Under the pieces are notes generated by a model. It saw only the letters and a program-made list of their open reading frames with translations, did no database searches and was not told the origin of the DNA. Source: an uncultured Porphyromonas sp. (GTDB lineage Bacteria > Bacteroidota > Bacteroidia > Bacteroidales > Porphyromonadaceae). Taken from it: a DNA stretch of 64,000 bases. The stretch is from contig NZ_CALHVI010000004.1 in the NCBI RefSeq assembly GCF_938039215.1, positions 1 to 64,000 on the forward strand, in the 5' to 3' direction. Position 1 is the first letter of the stretch. Every line of letters starts with the position of its first letter. The position numbers and the translations under genes were made by a program. Shown here piece after piece: positions 36,474 to 45,038 of this stretch.

Positions 36474-38027
36474 ATGAGTGTTCAACTAGAGAAAATTAAG
36501 GAGCTCATAGAGCTTCGTGCCAAGGCTCACCTTGGTGGTGGTCAGAAGCGTATTGACAGCCAGCACCAGAAGGGTAAGTTCACCGCTCGTGAACGTATCG
36601 CCCTCCTCCTCGACGAAGGGAGCTTCGATGAGATCGATACCTTCGTCCTGCACCGCTCGACGAACTTCGGTATCGACAAGACTAAGTTCCTCGGTGATGG
36701 TGTCGTCACTGGCTCCGGTACGATCGATGGTCGTCTGGTCTATGTCTTCGCACAGGACTTCACCGTCTTCGGTGGTGCTCTCTCCGAAATGCTTGCCTCT
36801 AAGATCTGTAAGGTCATGGAGCTGGCTATGAAGATGGGTGCTCCTGTCATCGGTCTCAATGACTCTGGTGGTGCACGTATCCAGGAAGGGATCAACGCTC
36901 TGAGCGGCTATGGTGACATCTTCCAGAACAACATCCTTGCCTCTGGTGTCATCCCTCAGATCTCTGCCATCTTCGGTCCTTGTGCTGGTGGTGCTGTTTA
37001 CTCTCCAGCTCTGACGGACTTCAACATCATGAGCAAGGGCACGAGCTACATGTTCCTCACCGGTCCTAAGGTCGTCAAGACTGTGACGGGCGAAGATGTG
37101 ACTCAGGAGCAGCTCGGTGGTGCTAGCGTACACGCCTCTAAGAGTGGTGTCGCTCACTTCGCAGTAGACAATGAAGAGGAAGGTATCCGCCTCATCCGCC
37201 ACCTCCTCTCCTTCATCCCCCAGAACAACATGGAGGATGCTCCCTGCGTCGAGCCTACGGATGCCGTCGATCGTGTCGATGATGTACTCAACACCATCAT
37301 CCCCGATCAGCCCAACAAGAGCTACAATATGTATGATGTCATCGGTACCATCGTCGACAATGGTGAGTTCCTCGAGATCCACCGCGACTGGGCTAAGAAT
37401 ATCATCATCGGCTTCGCTCGCTTCAATGGTCAGAGCGTCGGTATCGTAGCTAACCAGCCTATGGTCATGGCAGGTGCCCTCGACAGCAATGCTTCTCGTA
37501 AGGCTGCTCGCTTCGTCCGTTTCTGTGATGCCTTCAATATCCCTCTCGTTACCCTCGTAGACGTACCAGGCTTCCTCCCAGGTACGGGTCAGGAATACAA
37601 TGGTGTCATCGTCCATGGTGCTAAGCTCCTCTATGCTTACGGGGAAGCTACTGTACCTAAGATCACCGTCACGCTACGTAAGTCTTACGGTGGTGCTTAC
37701 ATCGTGATGAGCTCAAAGCACCTACGCTCCGACGTCAACCTTGCTTGGCCTTCAGCTGAAATCGCTGTCATGGGCCCTGCTGGCGCTGTAGAAGTCATCT
37801 TCGCTAAGGACGTAGCTGCCGCTGAAGATCCAGCAGCTGCTGCAGCTGAGAAGGAAGAAGAATACCGCAAGGCCTTCGCTAATCCATACAATGCCGCTTC
37901 GTACGGCTATATGGATGATGTCATCGAGCCTCGCAACACCCGCTTCCGTATCATCCGCGCTCTGGAACAGCTCCGCACGAAGAAGCAGATCAATCCCGCC
38001 AAGAAGCACGATAATCTGCCTCTGTAA
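36474..38027 (+). CDS. mmdA: Methylmalonyl-CoA decarboxylase alpha subunit (carboxyltransferase)
   Basis: Moves the carboxyl group of methylmalonyl-CoA to biotin on MmdC, giving propionyl-CoA. 517 aa, crotonase-fold carboxyltransferase with both halves: the N-half oxyanion site [13 protein letters not shown] and the C-half [14 protein letters not shown] with [10 protein letters not shown]. Usual length for MmdA/PccB-type subunits. The neighbours MmdD, MmdE, MmdC and MmdB identify the Na+-pumping decarboxylase rather than a biosynthetic carboxylase; no biotin carboxylase gene is present. Confidence 0.95.
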   Translation: MSVQLEKIKELIELRAKAHLGGGQKRIDSQHQKGKFTARERIALLLDEGSFDEIDTFVLHRSTNFGIDKTKFLGDGVVTGSGTIDGRLVYVFAQDFTVFGGALSEMLASKICKVMELAMKMGAPVIGLNDSGGARIQEGINALSGYGDIFQNNILASGVIPQISAIFGPCAGGAVYSPALTDFNIMSKGTSYMFLTGPKVVKTVTGEDVTQEQLGGASVHASKSGVAHFAVDNEEEGIRLIRHLLSFIPQNNMEDAPCVEPTDAVDRVDDVLNTIIPDQPNKSYNMYDVIGTIVDNGEFLEIHRDWAKNIIIGFARFNGQSVGIVANQPMVMAGALDSNASRKAARFVRFCDAFNIPLVTLVDVPGFLPGTGQEYNGVIVHGAKLLYAYGEATVPKITVTLRKSYGGAYIVMSSKHLRSDVNLAWPSAEIAVMGPAGAVEVIFAKDVAAAEDPAAAAAEKEEEYRKAFANPYNAASYGYMDDVIEPRNTRFRIIRALEQLRTKKQINPAKKHDNLPL

Positions 38028-38069
38028 GCGTCTATCCTTAGCCGTGCACAGTCATTCATACTCGATGCT

Positions 38070-38573
38070 ATGAATACCGCTCGCCAACTACGCATGTTTC
38101 TCCTCGGTCTGCCTCTCGTGGCAGCACCGATGGGAGCATGGGCTCAGGATGCACCCCAGCTCTCTGAGAAGGTGCAGAAGCTCGCTGAGCGAGACCCCGC
38201 AGGGGGGATCATGACCCTCACGGCCGTGCTTGTCGTCTTCCTCGCTCTTCTGATGCTGGTCTTCATCTTCCAGTTCATAGGCAGCCTCTTCCAGAAGAGG
38301 TCGGCTCCCAAGGCCACCCAGCCTGCTGCAGTGAAGACCGCCGCACCGAGCGTCTCAGGGAAGCCTTCGGATGAAGCCTTGGTCGCTATCTCTCTGGCTC
38401 TGCAGAGCGCAGCAGGGAGACCCGACGAAGTAGCTGCTGCTATCTCTCTCGCTCTCCGTGCAGAGCTCGAGACACAGCATGATCACGAGAGCTATGTCCT
38501 GACGATCCGCCGTCGCACCACCCAGTGGAATGCACGCATCCAGGAGACTCGGACACGGGCATACAAACACTAA
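38070..38573 (+). CDS. mmdD: Methylmalonyl-CoA decarboxylase delta subunit (OadG-like)
   Basis: A 167-aa membrane anchor that joins the soluble alpha subunit to the membrane beta subunit. It has an N-terminal signal-like segment (about 8-25), one long transmembrane helix (about 51-75), an Ala/Pro/Lys linker and a C-terminal module beginning DEVAAAISLALRAELE. This C-terminal module reappears as the separate small protein encoded next. It lies 42 bp after mmdA in the classic A-D-E-C-B order. Confidence 0.85.
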   Translation: MNTARQLRMFLLGLPLVAAPMGAWAQDAPQLSEKVQKLAERDPAGGIMTLTAVLVVFLALLMLVFIFQFIGSLFQKRSAPKATQPAAVKTAAPSVSGKPSDEALVAISLALQSAAGRPDEVAAAISLALRAELETQHDHESYVLTIRRRTTQWNARIQETRTRAYKH

Positions 38574-38591
38574 TATTGATATCCTCACACT

Positions 38592-38774
38592 ATGTCGCAG
38601 GAAACGAATCTCAAGGAAGTCTTCGTCGCTATCTCTTACGCACTGCATGAAGAGCTAGGCAAGCACCTTCACGACCAAGAGTCTCTGGTGCTTACCTTCA
38701 AGCGTAGCGCTCCATCACCCTGGACGCTCAAGTGTCTGACGATGCGTCAGCTTCCTACTATCACTCGACAATAA
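38592..38774 (+). CDS. mmdE: Small subunit MmdE-like, paralogue of the MmdD C-terminus
   Basis: 60 aa. KEVFVAISYALHEELGKHLHDQESLVLTFKR aligns with the MmdD stretch DEVAAAISLALRAELETQHDHESYVLTIRR, so the protein looks like a free copy of the MmdD C-terminal module. In Veillonella the epsilon subunit has the same relation to delta and the same gene position (established for that family, from memory). Starts 18 bp after mmdD and precedes mmdC by 27 bp. It is short enough to be missed by gene finders. Confidence 0.8.
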   Translation: MSQETNLKEVFVAISYALHEELGKHLHDQESLVLTFKRSAPSPWTLKCLTMRQLPTITRQ

Positions 38775-38801
38775 GCAATCACAAACAACTCCATATCCAC
38801 A

Positions 38802-39293
38802 ATGAAAGAGTACAAGTATAAGATCAATGGCAACGAGTACAGCGTCGCTATCATCGATCTCGAAGGCGACAAGGCTGCCGTTGAAGTAAATGGTGTCTCC
38901 TACCAGGTAGATATCCTCACCGAGGGCTATACCGCTCCCGCTCCTCGCCCTGCCGCTAAGCCTGCCGCAGCCCCACAGCCTGCTCCCGCAGCAGCACCTG
39001 CTCCTGCCGCAGCTCCTGTAGCTCCACAGCCCATCGCTCCTGCTGCTCCTGCAGCTGAGCCCGCAGCTCCTGCTGGCAAGGGTACCGCCGTACAGTCTCC
39101 TCTGCCTGGGGTCATCCTCGACATCAAGGTAGCAGTAGGGGATCAGGTGAAGGCTGGTCAGACCGTCGCCATCCTCGAAGCTATGAAGATGGAGAACAAC
39201 ATCAACGCTGAGTGTGATGGGGTCATCACGGCGATCAAGGTCGCTAAGGGAGACAACATCCTCGAAGGCTCGGATATTGTAATCATCGGATAG
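38802..39293 (+). CDS. mmdC: Methylmalonyl-CoA decarboxylase biotin carrier subunit
   Basis: 163 aa. A short N-terminal beta region is followed by a flexible Pro/Ala-rich linker (about 46-88) and a biotinyl domain with EAMKMENN; the biotin site is Lys129. It carries CO2 from MmdA to the membrane subunit MmdB. The long linker lets the biotin swing between the two. It ends 4 bp before mmdB. Confidence 0.96.
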   Translation: MKEYKYKINGNEYSVAIIDLEGDKAAVEVNGVSYQVDILTEGYTAPAPRPAAKPAAAPQPAPAAAPAPAAAPVAPQPIAPAAPAAEPAAPAGKGTAVQSPLPGVILDIKVAVGDQVKAGQTVAILEAMKMENNINAECDGVITAIKVAKGDNILEGSDIVIIG

Positions 39294-39297
39294 TCTT

Positions 39298-40452
39298 ATG
39301 TCCTCCTTCTGGGGCTTCTTAGCTGAGAACCTGCAGACGTTCTATTCCTTCACCGGAATGGCGAATGCTACACCTGGACATCTTATCATGATCTTGGTGG
39401 GGCTACTCTTCATCTTCTTAGCTATCAAATATGAGTTTGAGCCCCTCCTGCTGATCCCGATCGGATTCGGTATGCTCATTGGCAATATCCCGATGATGAA
39501 CGGTCTGCAGGTAGGTATCTACGAAGAAGGATCCGTACTGAATATCCTCTACCAAGGAGTGCGTCAAGGGTGGTACCCGCCCTTGATCTTCCTTGGAATC
39601 GGGGCTATGACGGACTTCACGGCTCTGATCTCTAACCCCAAGCTCATGCTTGTCGGGGCTGCTGCTCAGTTCGGTATCTTCGCCGCCTACATGACAGCCT
39701 TGCAGCTGGGCTTCACGCCTCCTGAAGCTGGTGCTATCGGTATCATCGGTGGGGCAGATGGTCCTACGGCTATCTTCCTCTCCAACCGTCTAGCTCCTCA
39801 CCTCCTAGGTGCTATCGCTGTGTCGGCCTATTCGTACATGGCTCTGGTACCTGTGATCCAGCCTCCCTTCATGCGTCTCTTGACGACGAAGAAGGAGCGT
39901 GTGATGCGCATGAAACGTCCTCGTCAGGTATCTCAGACGGAGAAGATCCTCTTCCCTATCGCTGGGCTACTCTTGACGACGATGCTTGTTCCCCCTGCTC
40001 TGCCTCTCCTTGGGATGCTCTTCTTCGGCAATCTCCTGCGTGAGAGCGGTGTCACCAAGCGTCTGGCAGATACAGCTAAGGGTCCACTCATCGATACGGT
40101 GACCATCCTTCTCGGGGTCACAGTAGGAGCTTCTACACAGGCTACGGAATTCCTTACTGGGAACTCTGTCCTGATCTTCGGCTTGGGCGCTTTCTCCTTC
40201 ATCGTCGCTACGGTGACAGGGATATGCTTCGTCAAGTTCTTCAATCTCTTCCTCAAGAAAGAGAATAAGATCAATCCGCTCATCGGGAATGCTGGGGTGT
40301 CGGCTGTGCCTGACTCCGCTCGTATCTCCCAGACTCTAGGGCTGGAGTATGACCCTACGAACTATCTACTCATGCACGCCATGGGTCCGAATGTCGCAGG
40401 GGTCATCGGATCAGCTGTCGCAGCTGGTATCCTCCTTAGCTTCTTAGCTTAA
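39298..40452 (+). CDS. mmdB: Na+-transporting decarboxylase beta subunit
   Basis: Integral membrane pump of 384 aa with about ten hydrophobic segments. It decarboxylates carboxybiotin and exports Na+. The conserved pore region GIIGGADGPTAIFLSNRLAP contains the Asp proposed to bind Na+ in this family, and the C-terminal NVAGVIGSAVAAG block is present. It is last in the operon and followed by a strong terminator. It lets the cell conserve energy from propionate formation. Confidence 0.96.
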   Translation: MSSFWGFLAENLQTFYSFTGMANATPGHLIMILVGLLFIFLAIKYEFEPLLLIPIGFGMLIGNIPMMNGLQVGIYEEGSVLNILYQGVRQGWYPPLIFLGIGAMTDFTALISNPKLMLVGAAAQFGIFAAYMTALQLGFTPPEAGAIGIIGGADGPTAIFLSNRLAPHLLGAIAVSAYSYMALVPVIQPPFMRLLTTKKERVMRMKRPRQVSQTEKILFPIAGLLLTTMLVPPALPLLGMLFFGNLLRESGVTKRLADTAKGPLIDTVTILLGVTVGASTQATEFLTGNSVLIFGLGAFSFIVATVTGICFVKFFNLFLKKENKINPLIGNAGVSAVPDSARISQTLGLEYDPTNYLLMHAMGPNVAGVIGSAVAAGILLSFLA

Positions 40453-40490
40453 TACACTAGAGGCTACTCCCTAAAGTCGAGCATAAATAT

Positions 40491-40533
40491 GCAGAGCCTT
40501 GGTATCAGATGGATACCAAGGCTCTGCTTTATT
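40491..40533 (+). terminator. Terminator of the mmd operon
   Basis: A perfect 16-bp stem (GCAGAGCCTTGGTATC and complement, 40512-40527) with a 5-nt loop, followed by TTTATTT. Confidence 0.92.
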
Positions 40534-40629
40534 TGTACCAGCTAATACCTCCCCACTAGTGCAACAATCTCCCGTCTATCTGCTTAGATGAGTAAATCCT
40601 AGCATCATAGTATTTCATCTACAAAGGAA

Positions 40630-41304
40630 ATGAAGAAGAATATGACCTTAGCCCTAGCAGGGATACTTGCTTCGGGACTCTTTATCGCCTCCTGCTCCGG
40701 CTCTAAGGGACAGAATGGTGTCGCAGCTACTGATTCGGTCGCTGCTAGTGCTATGGATGCCTCTCGGGCCGTCGAAGTGGATACTACCGCCTCTACGCTC
40801 TCCTGGAAGGGCTTCAAGCCTGGCGGAGAGCACTACGGGAAGCTACCCGTAAGCGAGGGTGCTCTTGATCTCAAGGATGGTATCCTACGGGCTGGCTCTG
40901 TCACGATCGACCTTGAGGCTCTCACGGTCGAAGACATGAAGCCCGAAGAAGGGGGAGATAAGCTTAAGACACACCTCCTCAGCGAAGACTTCTTTGACGT
41001 AGCTAAGTATCCTGCGGTGAAGTTTGAACTGACGGGTCTTCCTGCCGAGGGCATTCGCCTAAGTGAGCTACAAGAGCTGAAGGGTAACCTCACCCTCAAG
41101 GATGTGACGAAGAACATTACGATCCCCGTTGAGTCTGTTTCGCTTGACGATGTTACGGGTGCTTATACGATCAAAAGTAAGGCCTTCACGATCAATCGTG
41201 CCGACTGGAATGTGAAGTATGGCTCGAAGAGCTTCTTCACGGGGCTCGGAGACAAGTTCATCAATGATGAGATTGAGCTAAGCTTCGTCTTGAAGACTAA
41301 GTAA
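40630..41304 (+). CDS. YceI-family lipoprotein
   Basis: 224 aa. Lipobox IASC with acceptor Cys22, a Ser/Ala-rich linker, then a YceI lipocalin-like barrel (STLSWKGFKPGGEHYGKLPVSEG, then LSEDFFDVAKYPAVKFE, and FTINRADWNVKYGS). YceI proteins bind isoprenoid-like lipids in other bacteria; the ligand here is unknown. Probably anchored in the inner or outer membrane facing the periplasm. A hairpin terminator follows. Confidence 0.9.
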   Translation: MKKNMTLALAGILASGLFIASCSGSKGQNGVAATDSVAASAMDASRAVEVDTTASTLSWKGFKPGGEHYGKLPVSEGALDLKDGILRAGSVTIDLEALTVEDMKPEEGGDKLKTHLLSEDFFDVAKYPAVKFELTGLPAEGIRLSELQELKGNLTLKDVTKNITIPVESVSLDDVTGAYTIKSKAFTINRADWNVKYGSKSFFTGLGDKFINDEIELSFVLKTK

Positions 41305-41367
41305 GCTCAAGGCCGACTTTCCATCGTCTATAGCCCTCCTTGGGTTAGAGCGCCACGTAGAGCGCCA

Positions 41368-41409
41368 AAGGGCCCATCCAGCGATCCTCAGATAGCTGGA
41401 TGAGCCCTT
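41368..41409 (+). terminator. Hairpin between the YceI gene and a convergent GNAT gene
   Basis: AAGGGCCCATCCAGC pairs with GCTGGATGAGCCCTT (one mismatch), loop of 12 nt, followed by GCTCTTTCTT. Confidence 0.75.
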
Positions 41410-41432
41410 GCTCTTTCTTGGCTAGGCGTAGG

Positions 41433-41738
41433 CTATTCCTCTAAGTAGGCCTTTAGCTCAGCGTGACGCAGCATGTATGCCTTGATGTAGGAGCAGCTGG
41501 GGCGAACTTGAAGCCTGCGCTCAGCGCATAGTGCGAAGAAGGCTTGAGCAAGCATAGCAGCATATCCCTTGCCTTCATGCTCTGGTTGGACGAAGGTATG
41601 TTCAGCGACAGCAACTCCAGTAGAGGTGAGGCTGAAGGAAATATAGCCCAGCTCTTCGTCTCCCTCTTTTAGGGAGATGCGTCCTCCTTCAGAGTTGATA
41701 GAAGTACGGATTAGAGGGGAGATAGAGGTGTGGACCAT
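41433..41738 (-). CDS. Small GNAT-type N-acetyltransferase (YidJ-like)
   Basis: 101 aa. The stretch AEHTFVQPEHEGKGYAAMLAQAFF carries the acetyl-CoA-binding loop (EGKGYA), and the tail CSYIKAYMLRH fits the small, single-domain DUF/GNAT proteins found widely in bacteria. The substrate is unknown. It converges with the YceI gene. Confidence 0.8.
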   Translation of the reverse strand: MVHTSISPLIRTSINSEGGRISLKEGDEELGYISFSLTSTGVAVAEHTFVQPEHEGKGYAAMLAQAFFALCAERRLQVRPSCSYIKAYMLRHAELKAYLEE

Positions 41739-42043
41739 GAAGAAAGGATTAAAGGGGAGATGATCATCTGGATAAGGATAAGGGAAAACTTCCCTCCCCT
41801 CATCCTAAGGTTGGATAATGGGAGAGAGATAGGTCGAAATATCTGTGTAAGGCTACTCTCCTTATCCTCTCGTAGAGCCCGTGTAGAATGGCTTGAGATG
41901 GCTATCTGGCGAGCGGTAAGGATGACCTCCCTATCCACCTTCAGAGGCTGGGATAAGGAGCATGAGAAGGCTCGCAGAATCGGGCTAAGGAAAGTCTCCT
42001 ATCCTTATACGCACAGGATAGGGTGTTGGGAGGCTATATAGGG
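41739..42043. other. Hairpin-rich intergenic stretch with repeated GGATAAGG
   Basis: This gap between the GNAT gene and the HU gene contains GGATAAGG or its complement at least five times, and several short inverted repeats (GGGAA/TTCCC near 41781-41793, CTATCC/GGATAG near 42000-42020). Spacing is irregular. No credible protein or known RNA is visible. It could be a decayed gene, an RNA, or a degenerate repeat. Confidence 0.3.
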
Positions 42044-42081
42044 AGAGAGGTCACTTCATCTCCAGATGAAGTGACCTCTCT
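42044..42081. terminator. Hairpin downstream of the HU gene
   Basis: A perfect 18-bp stem (AGAGAGGTCACTTCATCT and complement) with a 2-nt loop, 29 bp past the HU stop. The T-tract is weak on the minus strand (HU side); TTTG follows on plus. Confidence 0.7.
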
Positions 42082-42109
42082 TTGTACAAATTCCTAAAGA
42101 GGAAGATGA

Positions 42110-42400
42110 TTACTTCTTGCCCTTCTTAGCAGGAGCATTCAGATTGAGTGCTGCACCAGCCTTAAACTTAACGGACTTGCGAGCTGGGATCTGAATCTTC
42201 TTCTTGGTCTGTGGGTTGATCCCTTCGCGAGCTGGCTTGTCAGTTACAGAGAAAGTCCCGAAACCAAGGAGAGCAACCTTGCCTCCCTTCTTTAGTTCGT
42301 CAGCTACGACGGTAGCAAAGGCTTCTACAGCAGCACGAGCATCTACCTTGGTGAGGTCTGCCTTCTCTGCTACGCGAGCGATAAATTCTGTCTTGTTCAT
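42110..42400 (-). CDS. hup: HU-family DNA-binding protein
   Basis: A 96-aa nucleoid protein that bends DNA as a dimer. It begins MNKTEFIARVAEKADLTK, has the conserved GFGTFSV turn and the RxGxNPQTKKKIQIP beta-arm, then an Ala/Lys tail. The frame is open 35 codons further upstream, but that start lies under the promoter box, so 42400 is chosen. It could take part in organising the palindrome arrays in this genome; that is only speculation. Confidence 0.95.
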   Translation of the reverse strand: MNKTEFIARVAEKADLTKVDARAAVEAFATVVADELKKGGKVALLGFGTFSVTDKPAREGINPQTKKKIQIPARKSVKFKAGAALNLNAPAKKGKK

Positions 42401-42502
42401 GAGCTTTGTTATATGGGTTGTACAATGTGCTGATCTGTAAGGGGAGAGTATAGGCTTTGATCCTAGAAGATCGTAAGGTGTGATCTCTCCTTTATTCTCG
42501 AT

Positions 42503-42510
42503 CAAATGTA
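42503..42510 (-). promoter_or_regulatory. -7 box of the HU gene
   Basis: CAAATGTA on plus, TACATTTG on minus, about 100 bp upstream of the ATG at 42400. It decides against the longer reading frame that starts at 42505. Confidence 0.65.
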
Positions 42511-42576
42511 CAGATTTTTTTGCTTACATAAAGGCTCTGAGGCATTTCCTGCAAAAAACATTTGATAGCCTTACCT

Positions 42577-44895
42577 CTATTGGCATGCAACAACCTCTGG
42601 AGTACCCCCTATAACCTTGGTAAAGAAGGTCACCTTTCCGGCATTCATTAGCTCATCATGATTGATGCGGTAGGTGTTCTTATAGAGCTTGTTACCTATC
42701 TTAAATTGATCGAAGTAGATACCACGACGGCTGGTCTCAGAGTCTACTGGACTCGTCTCAATGACGAGCGTAGAATTCTTGTAATACTTCGTATCAAGAT
42801 GGAGGGTAACTTTATCAAAAACAGGAGTCGTGAGGGCATAACTCATCGATCCTGGGCAGTCTGGATAGAAGCCAAGCATCGTGAATATAGCCCATGCGCT
42901 CATCGCACCCGTATCATCATTGCCTGGGATACCACTGGGATCGTTCAGGTAATATAGCCCGAGGAGCTTGCTCGTGATACGCTGGGTGCGCCATGCTTCC
43001 TTGGGGAAGTAGGTGAAGAGATAGGGATAGGCGATGTCGGGTTCGTTAGCTGGATCGTAGTTCTCCTTGTCGAAGACGCTCTGCAGCTTGTCTACGAACT
43101 TCCGCTCTCCTCCCATGAGCTTAGCAAGCCCACGGATATCATGAGGGACATAGAAGCTATAGTTCCAAGAGTTCCCTTCATGGAAGCCAGGGTTAGGCTC
43201 GAAGTCACGACCGAGGGTGGGGTGGAAGGGGGTGAGGAACTTCCCATTGGGAAGGATGGGGCGGAGAAGCCCCGTCTCCTTGTCATAGTAGTGCTTGTAG
43301 CCTTGGGCACGGCGAGCGAAGAGCTGTGCATCCTTCTTCTTGCCCATAGCAGAGGCGAACTGGCTGAGATTCCAGTCGGCGATGTAGTACTCTAGGGCAT
43401 GAGAGACGGAGTTATCGAACTTCTCTCTCAAGGGTACATAGCCACGGCTGGCGTAGTCATCGAAGTCGGGGCGGAGCTTGTTGTCCTTACCGGGAGTCGT
43501 AGCCCCCTTGAGCATGGCTTCGTAGGCGAGCTTCGTGTCGAAGTCCCGGATACCACGCTGCCACGTATCGTTGATGACGATGATCGAGGGATCGCCCTCC
43601 ATGGTGAAGGTCTCCTGCCCGTAGAGCTCCCACTTGGGGAGCCAGCCACCTTCCTTGTACATATCGAGCATGCTCTCTACCATGGCTAGCTGCTTGCGTG
43701 GATAGAGGATGGAGAGCAGGGGATGGACATTGCGGTAGGTATCCCACAGCGAATAGACGGTATATCTGTCGTGCTTTGTGGTACCTGTCTCTAGTGATCC
43801 CATCATGGGATACTGTCCATTGACATCTTGAAGGATATTGGGGTGGATCAAGAGGTGGTAGAGCGCCGTATAGAAGATGGTACGCTCATCGGCTGTACCG
43901 CCCTCTACCTCGACGACACTCAGAGCCTTCTCCCAGCTATCCTCTGCGGCACGACGGACGGCGGCGAAGTCAAGTGTAGGCTGCTCGGTAGTGAGGTTCA
44001 GCAGGGCATTCTCTTCGCTGACGAAGGAGACACCCGTCTGCACGTAGATCGTCTCTCCAGGCTTGGTGTCGAAGGAGAACCATACCCCGACATCATTTCC
44101 GCTGATCGCCTTGCGGTAGGTAGGATAGATCTTGTACTTACCTTGGTCCTTATCCCACTCGGCCTCTACACCCTCCATAGGAGGCTGCTTCTTCCAGTAG
44201 CCTGAGGCTGGAGCTCGACGGCTGATGCGGATGGCGAAGTACTGGTTGAAGACTGCCTGAGGAGCGTAGCAGAAGGTCCCCATGAGCTTACTGCCGACGA
44301 TGGTTGAGTCATTGAGGAAGCGCACGGTAGCACCACTCTCGTTGGTCAGTCCTAGACCAAGGTTCACGAGGATGTTGCTCTTACCTCCACGCTCGAAGGT
44401 GAAAGCAGATACGGCTGTGCGCTGCGTAGTGGTCACCTCAGCCTTGATCTTGTGCTTGTCAAGCTCGACGCTGTAGTAGCCAGGGTGTGCCTGCTCGTGG
44501 CTCATGGCAGAGCCGTAGTGTGTATAGTCGACATCGAGATCGCCTGATGAGGCTGATACGATGATACTCCCCAGCTCTGGGCAACCTACACCACTTAGAT
44601 TGACATGGCTGAAGCCCGAGAAGAACTTGTTGTCAGCGGTGTAGGGAGTACTCCACCAACGCTTATCCTTGTCGAACTTATTGAGTTCGGCTGAGCCTGA
44701 TACATTGAATGGAGTGATGCTCATCAAGCCGTTGGGTACGACGGCCCCAGGGTTGGTCGTCCCGAAGTTAGATGTGCCGATGAAGGGGTTGACTTCATCG
44801 ATGAGTCGCTTAGCTCTCTGTGCCTCTGCTGAGACGCTGGTGCTCAGTAAGAGGAGGGAGAGAGCAGAGACGATCTGTAGTTTGGATAGCTTCAT
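42577..44895 (-). CDS. GH92 family exported alpha-mannosidase
   Basis: 772 aa. A signal peptide (about 1-24, SVSA/E) is followed by the GH92 N-terminal beta domain (VNPFIGTSNFGTTNPGAVVPNG, then FSGFSHVNLSGVGCPELG) and the (alpha/alpha)6 barrel with GGWLPKWEL and PGNDDTGAMSAWAIFTMLGFYP, which carries the catalytic-base acidic residues. Family members are Ca2+-dependent exo-alpha-mannosidases, mostly alpha-1,2, acting on host or fungal N-glycans. It is a single gene with no SusCD pair beside it. The 143-bp gap upstream holds only the long ffh hairpin. Confidence 0.93.
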   Translation of the reverse strand: MKLSKLQIVSALSLLLLSTSVSAEAQRAKRLIDEVNPFIGTSNFGTTNPGAVVPNGLMSITPFNVSGSAELNKFDKDKRWWSTPYTADNKFFSGFSHVNLSGVGCPELGSIIVSASSGDLDVDYTHYGSAMSHEQAHPGYYSVELDKHKIKAEVTTTQRTAVSAFTFERGGKSNILVNLGLGLTNESGATVRFLNDSTIVGSKLMGTFCYAPQAVFNQYFAIRISRRAPASGYWKKQPPMEGVEAEWDKDQGKYKIYPTYRKAISGNDVGVWFSFDTKPGETIYVQTGVSFVSEENALLNLTTEQPTLDFAAVRRAAEDSWEKALSVVEVEGGTADERTIFYTALYHLLIHPNILQDVNGQYPMMGSLETGTTKHDRYTVYSLWDTYRNVHPLLSILYPRKQLAMVESMLDMYKEGGWLPKWELYGQETFTMEGDPSIIVINDTWQRGIRDFDTKLAYEAMLKGATTPGKDNKLRPDFDDYASRGYVPLREKFDNSVSHALEYYIADWNLSQFASAMGKKKDAQLFARRAQGYKHYYDKETGLLRPILPNGKFLTPFHPTLGRDFEPNPGFHEGNSWNYSFYVPHDIRGLAKLMGGERKFVDKLQSVFDKENYDPANEPDIAYPYLFTYFPKEAWRTQRITSKLLGLYYLNDPSGIPGNDDTGAMSAWAIFTMLGFYPDCPGSMSYALTTPVFDKVTLHLDTKYYKNSTLVIETSPVDSETSRRGIYFDQFKIGNKLYKNTYRINHDELMNAGKVTFFTKVIGGTPEVVACQ

Positions 44896-44930
44896 ATCGT
44901 GTATCTGTATAAGTATCTAGCAGGTAAAAA

Positions 44931-44999
44931 GATCATCCCTTGGATAAGGATCATGGACGGCTCCGAGGAGCGTGGATGATGATTATCCAAGGGATGATC
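44931..44999 (-). terminator. Long inverted repeat, terminator of ffh
   Basis: GATCATCCCTTGGATAA (44931-44947) is perfectly complementary to 44983-44999. The 35-nt loop contains a second stem (ATCAT..ACG with CGT..ATGAT around GCTCC/GGAGC). On the minus strand it ends in TTTTTACC, so it fits the ffh terminator. Confidence 0.8.
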
Positions 45000-45038
45000 T
45001 CATATAAGCCTCATCATGAGGCAGAGAGGAATGAAAGA

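Noticed and set aside
36486..37616. Long open frame opposite mmdA (minus)
   Set aside because: Acidic, repetitive composition without motifs; it is a codon-bias shadow of mmdA, which has full family support.
41730..42041. Possible 103-aa protein in the GNAT-HU gap (plus)
   Set aside because: Arg-rich translation with no motif, no promoter box, and the DNA is dominated by short inverted repeats.
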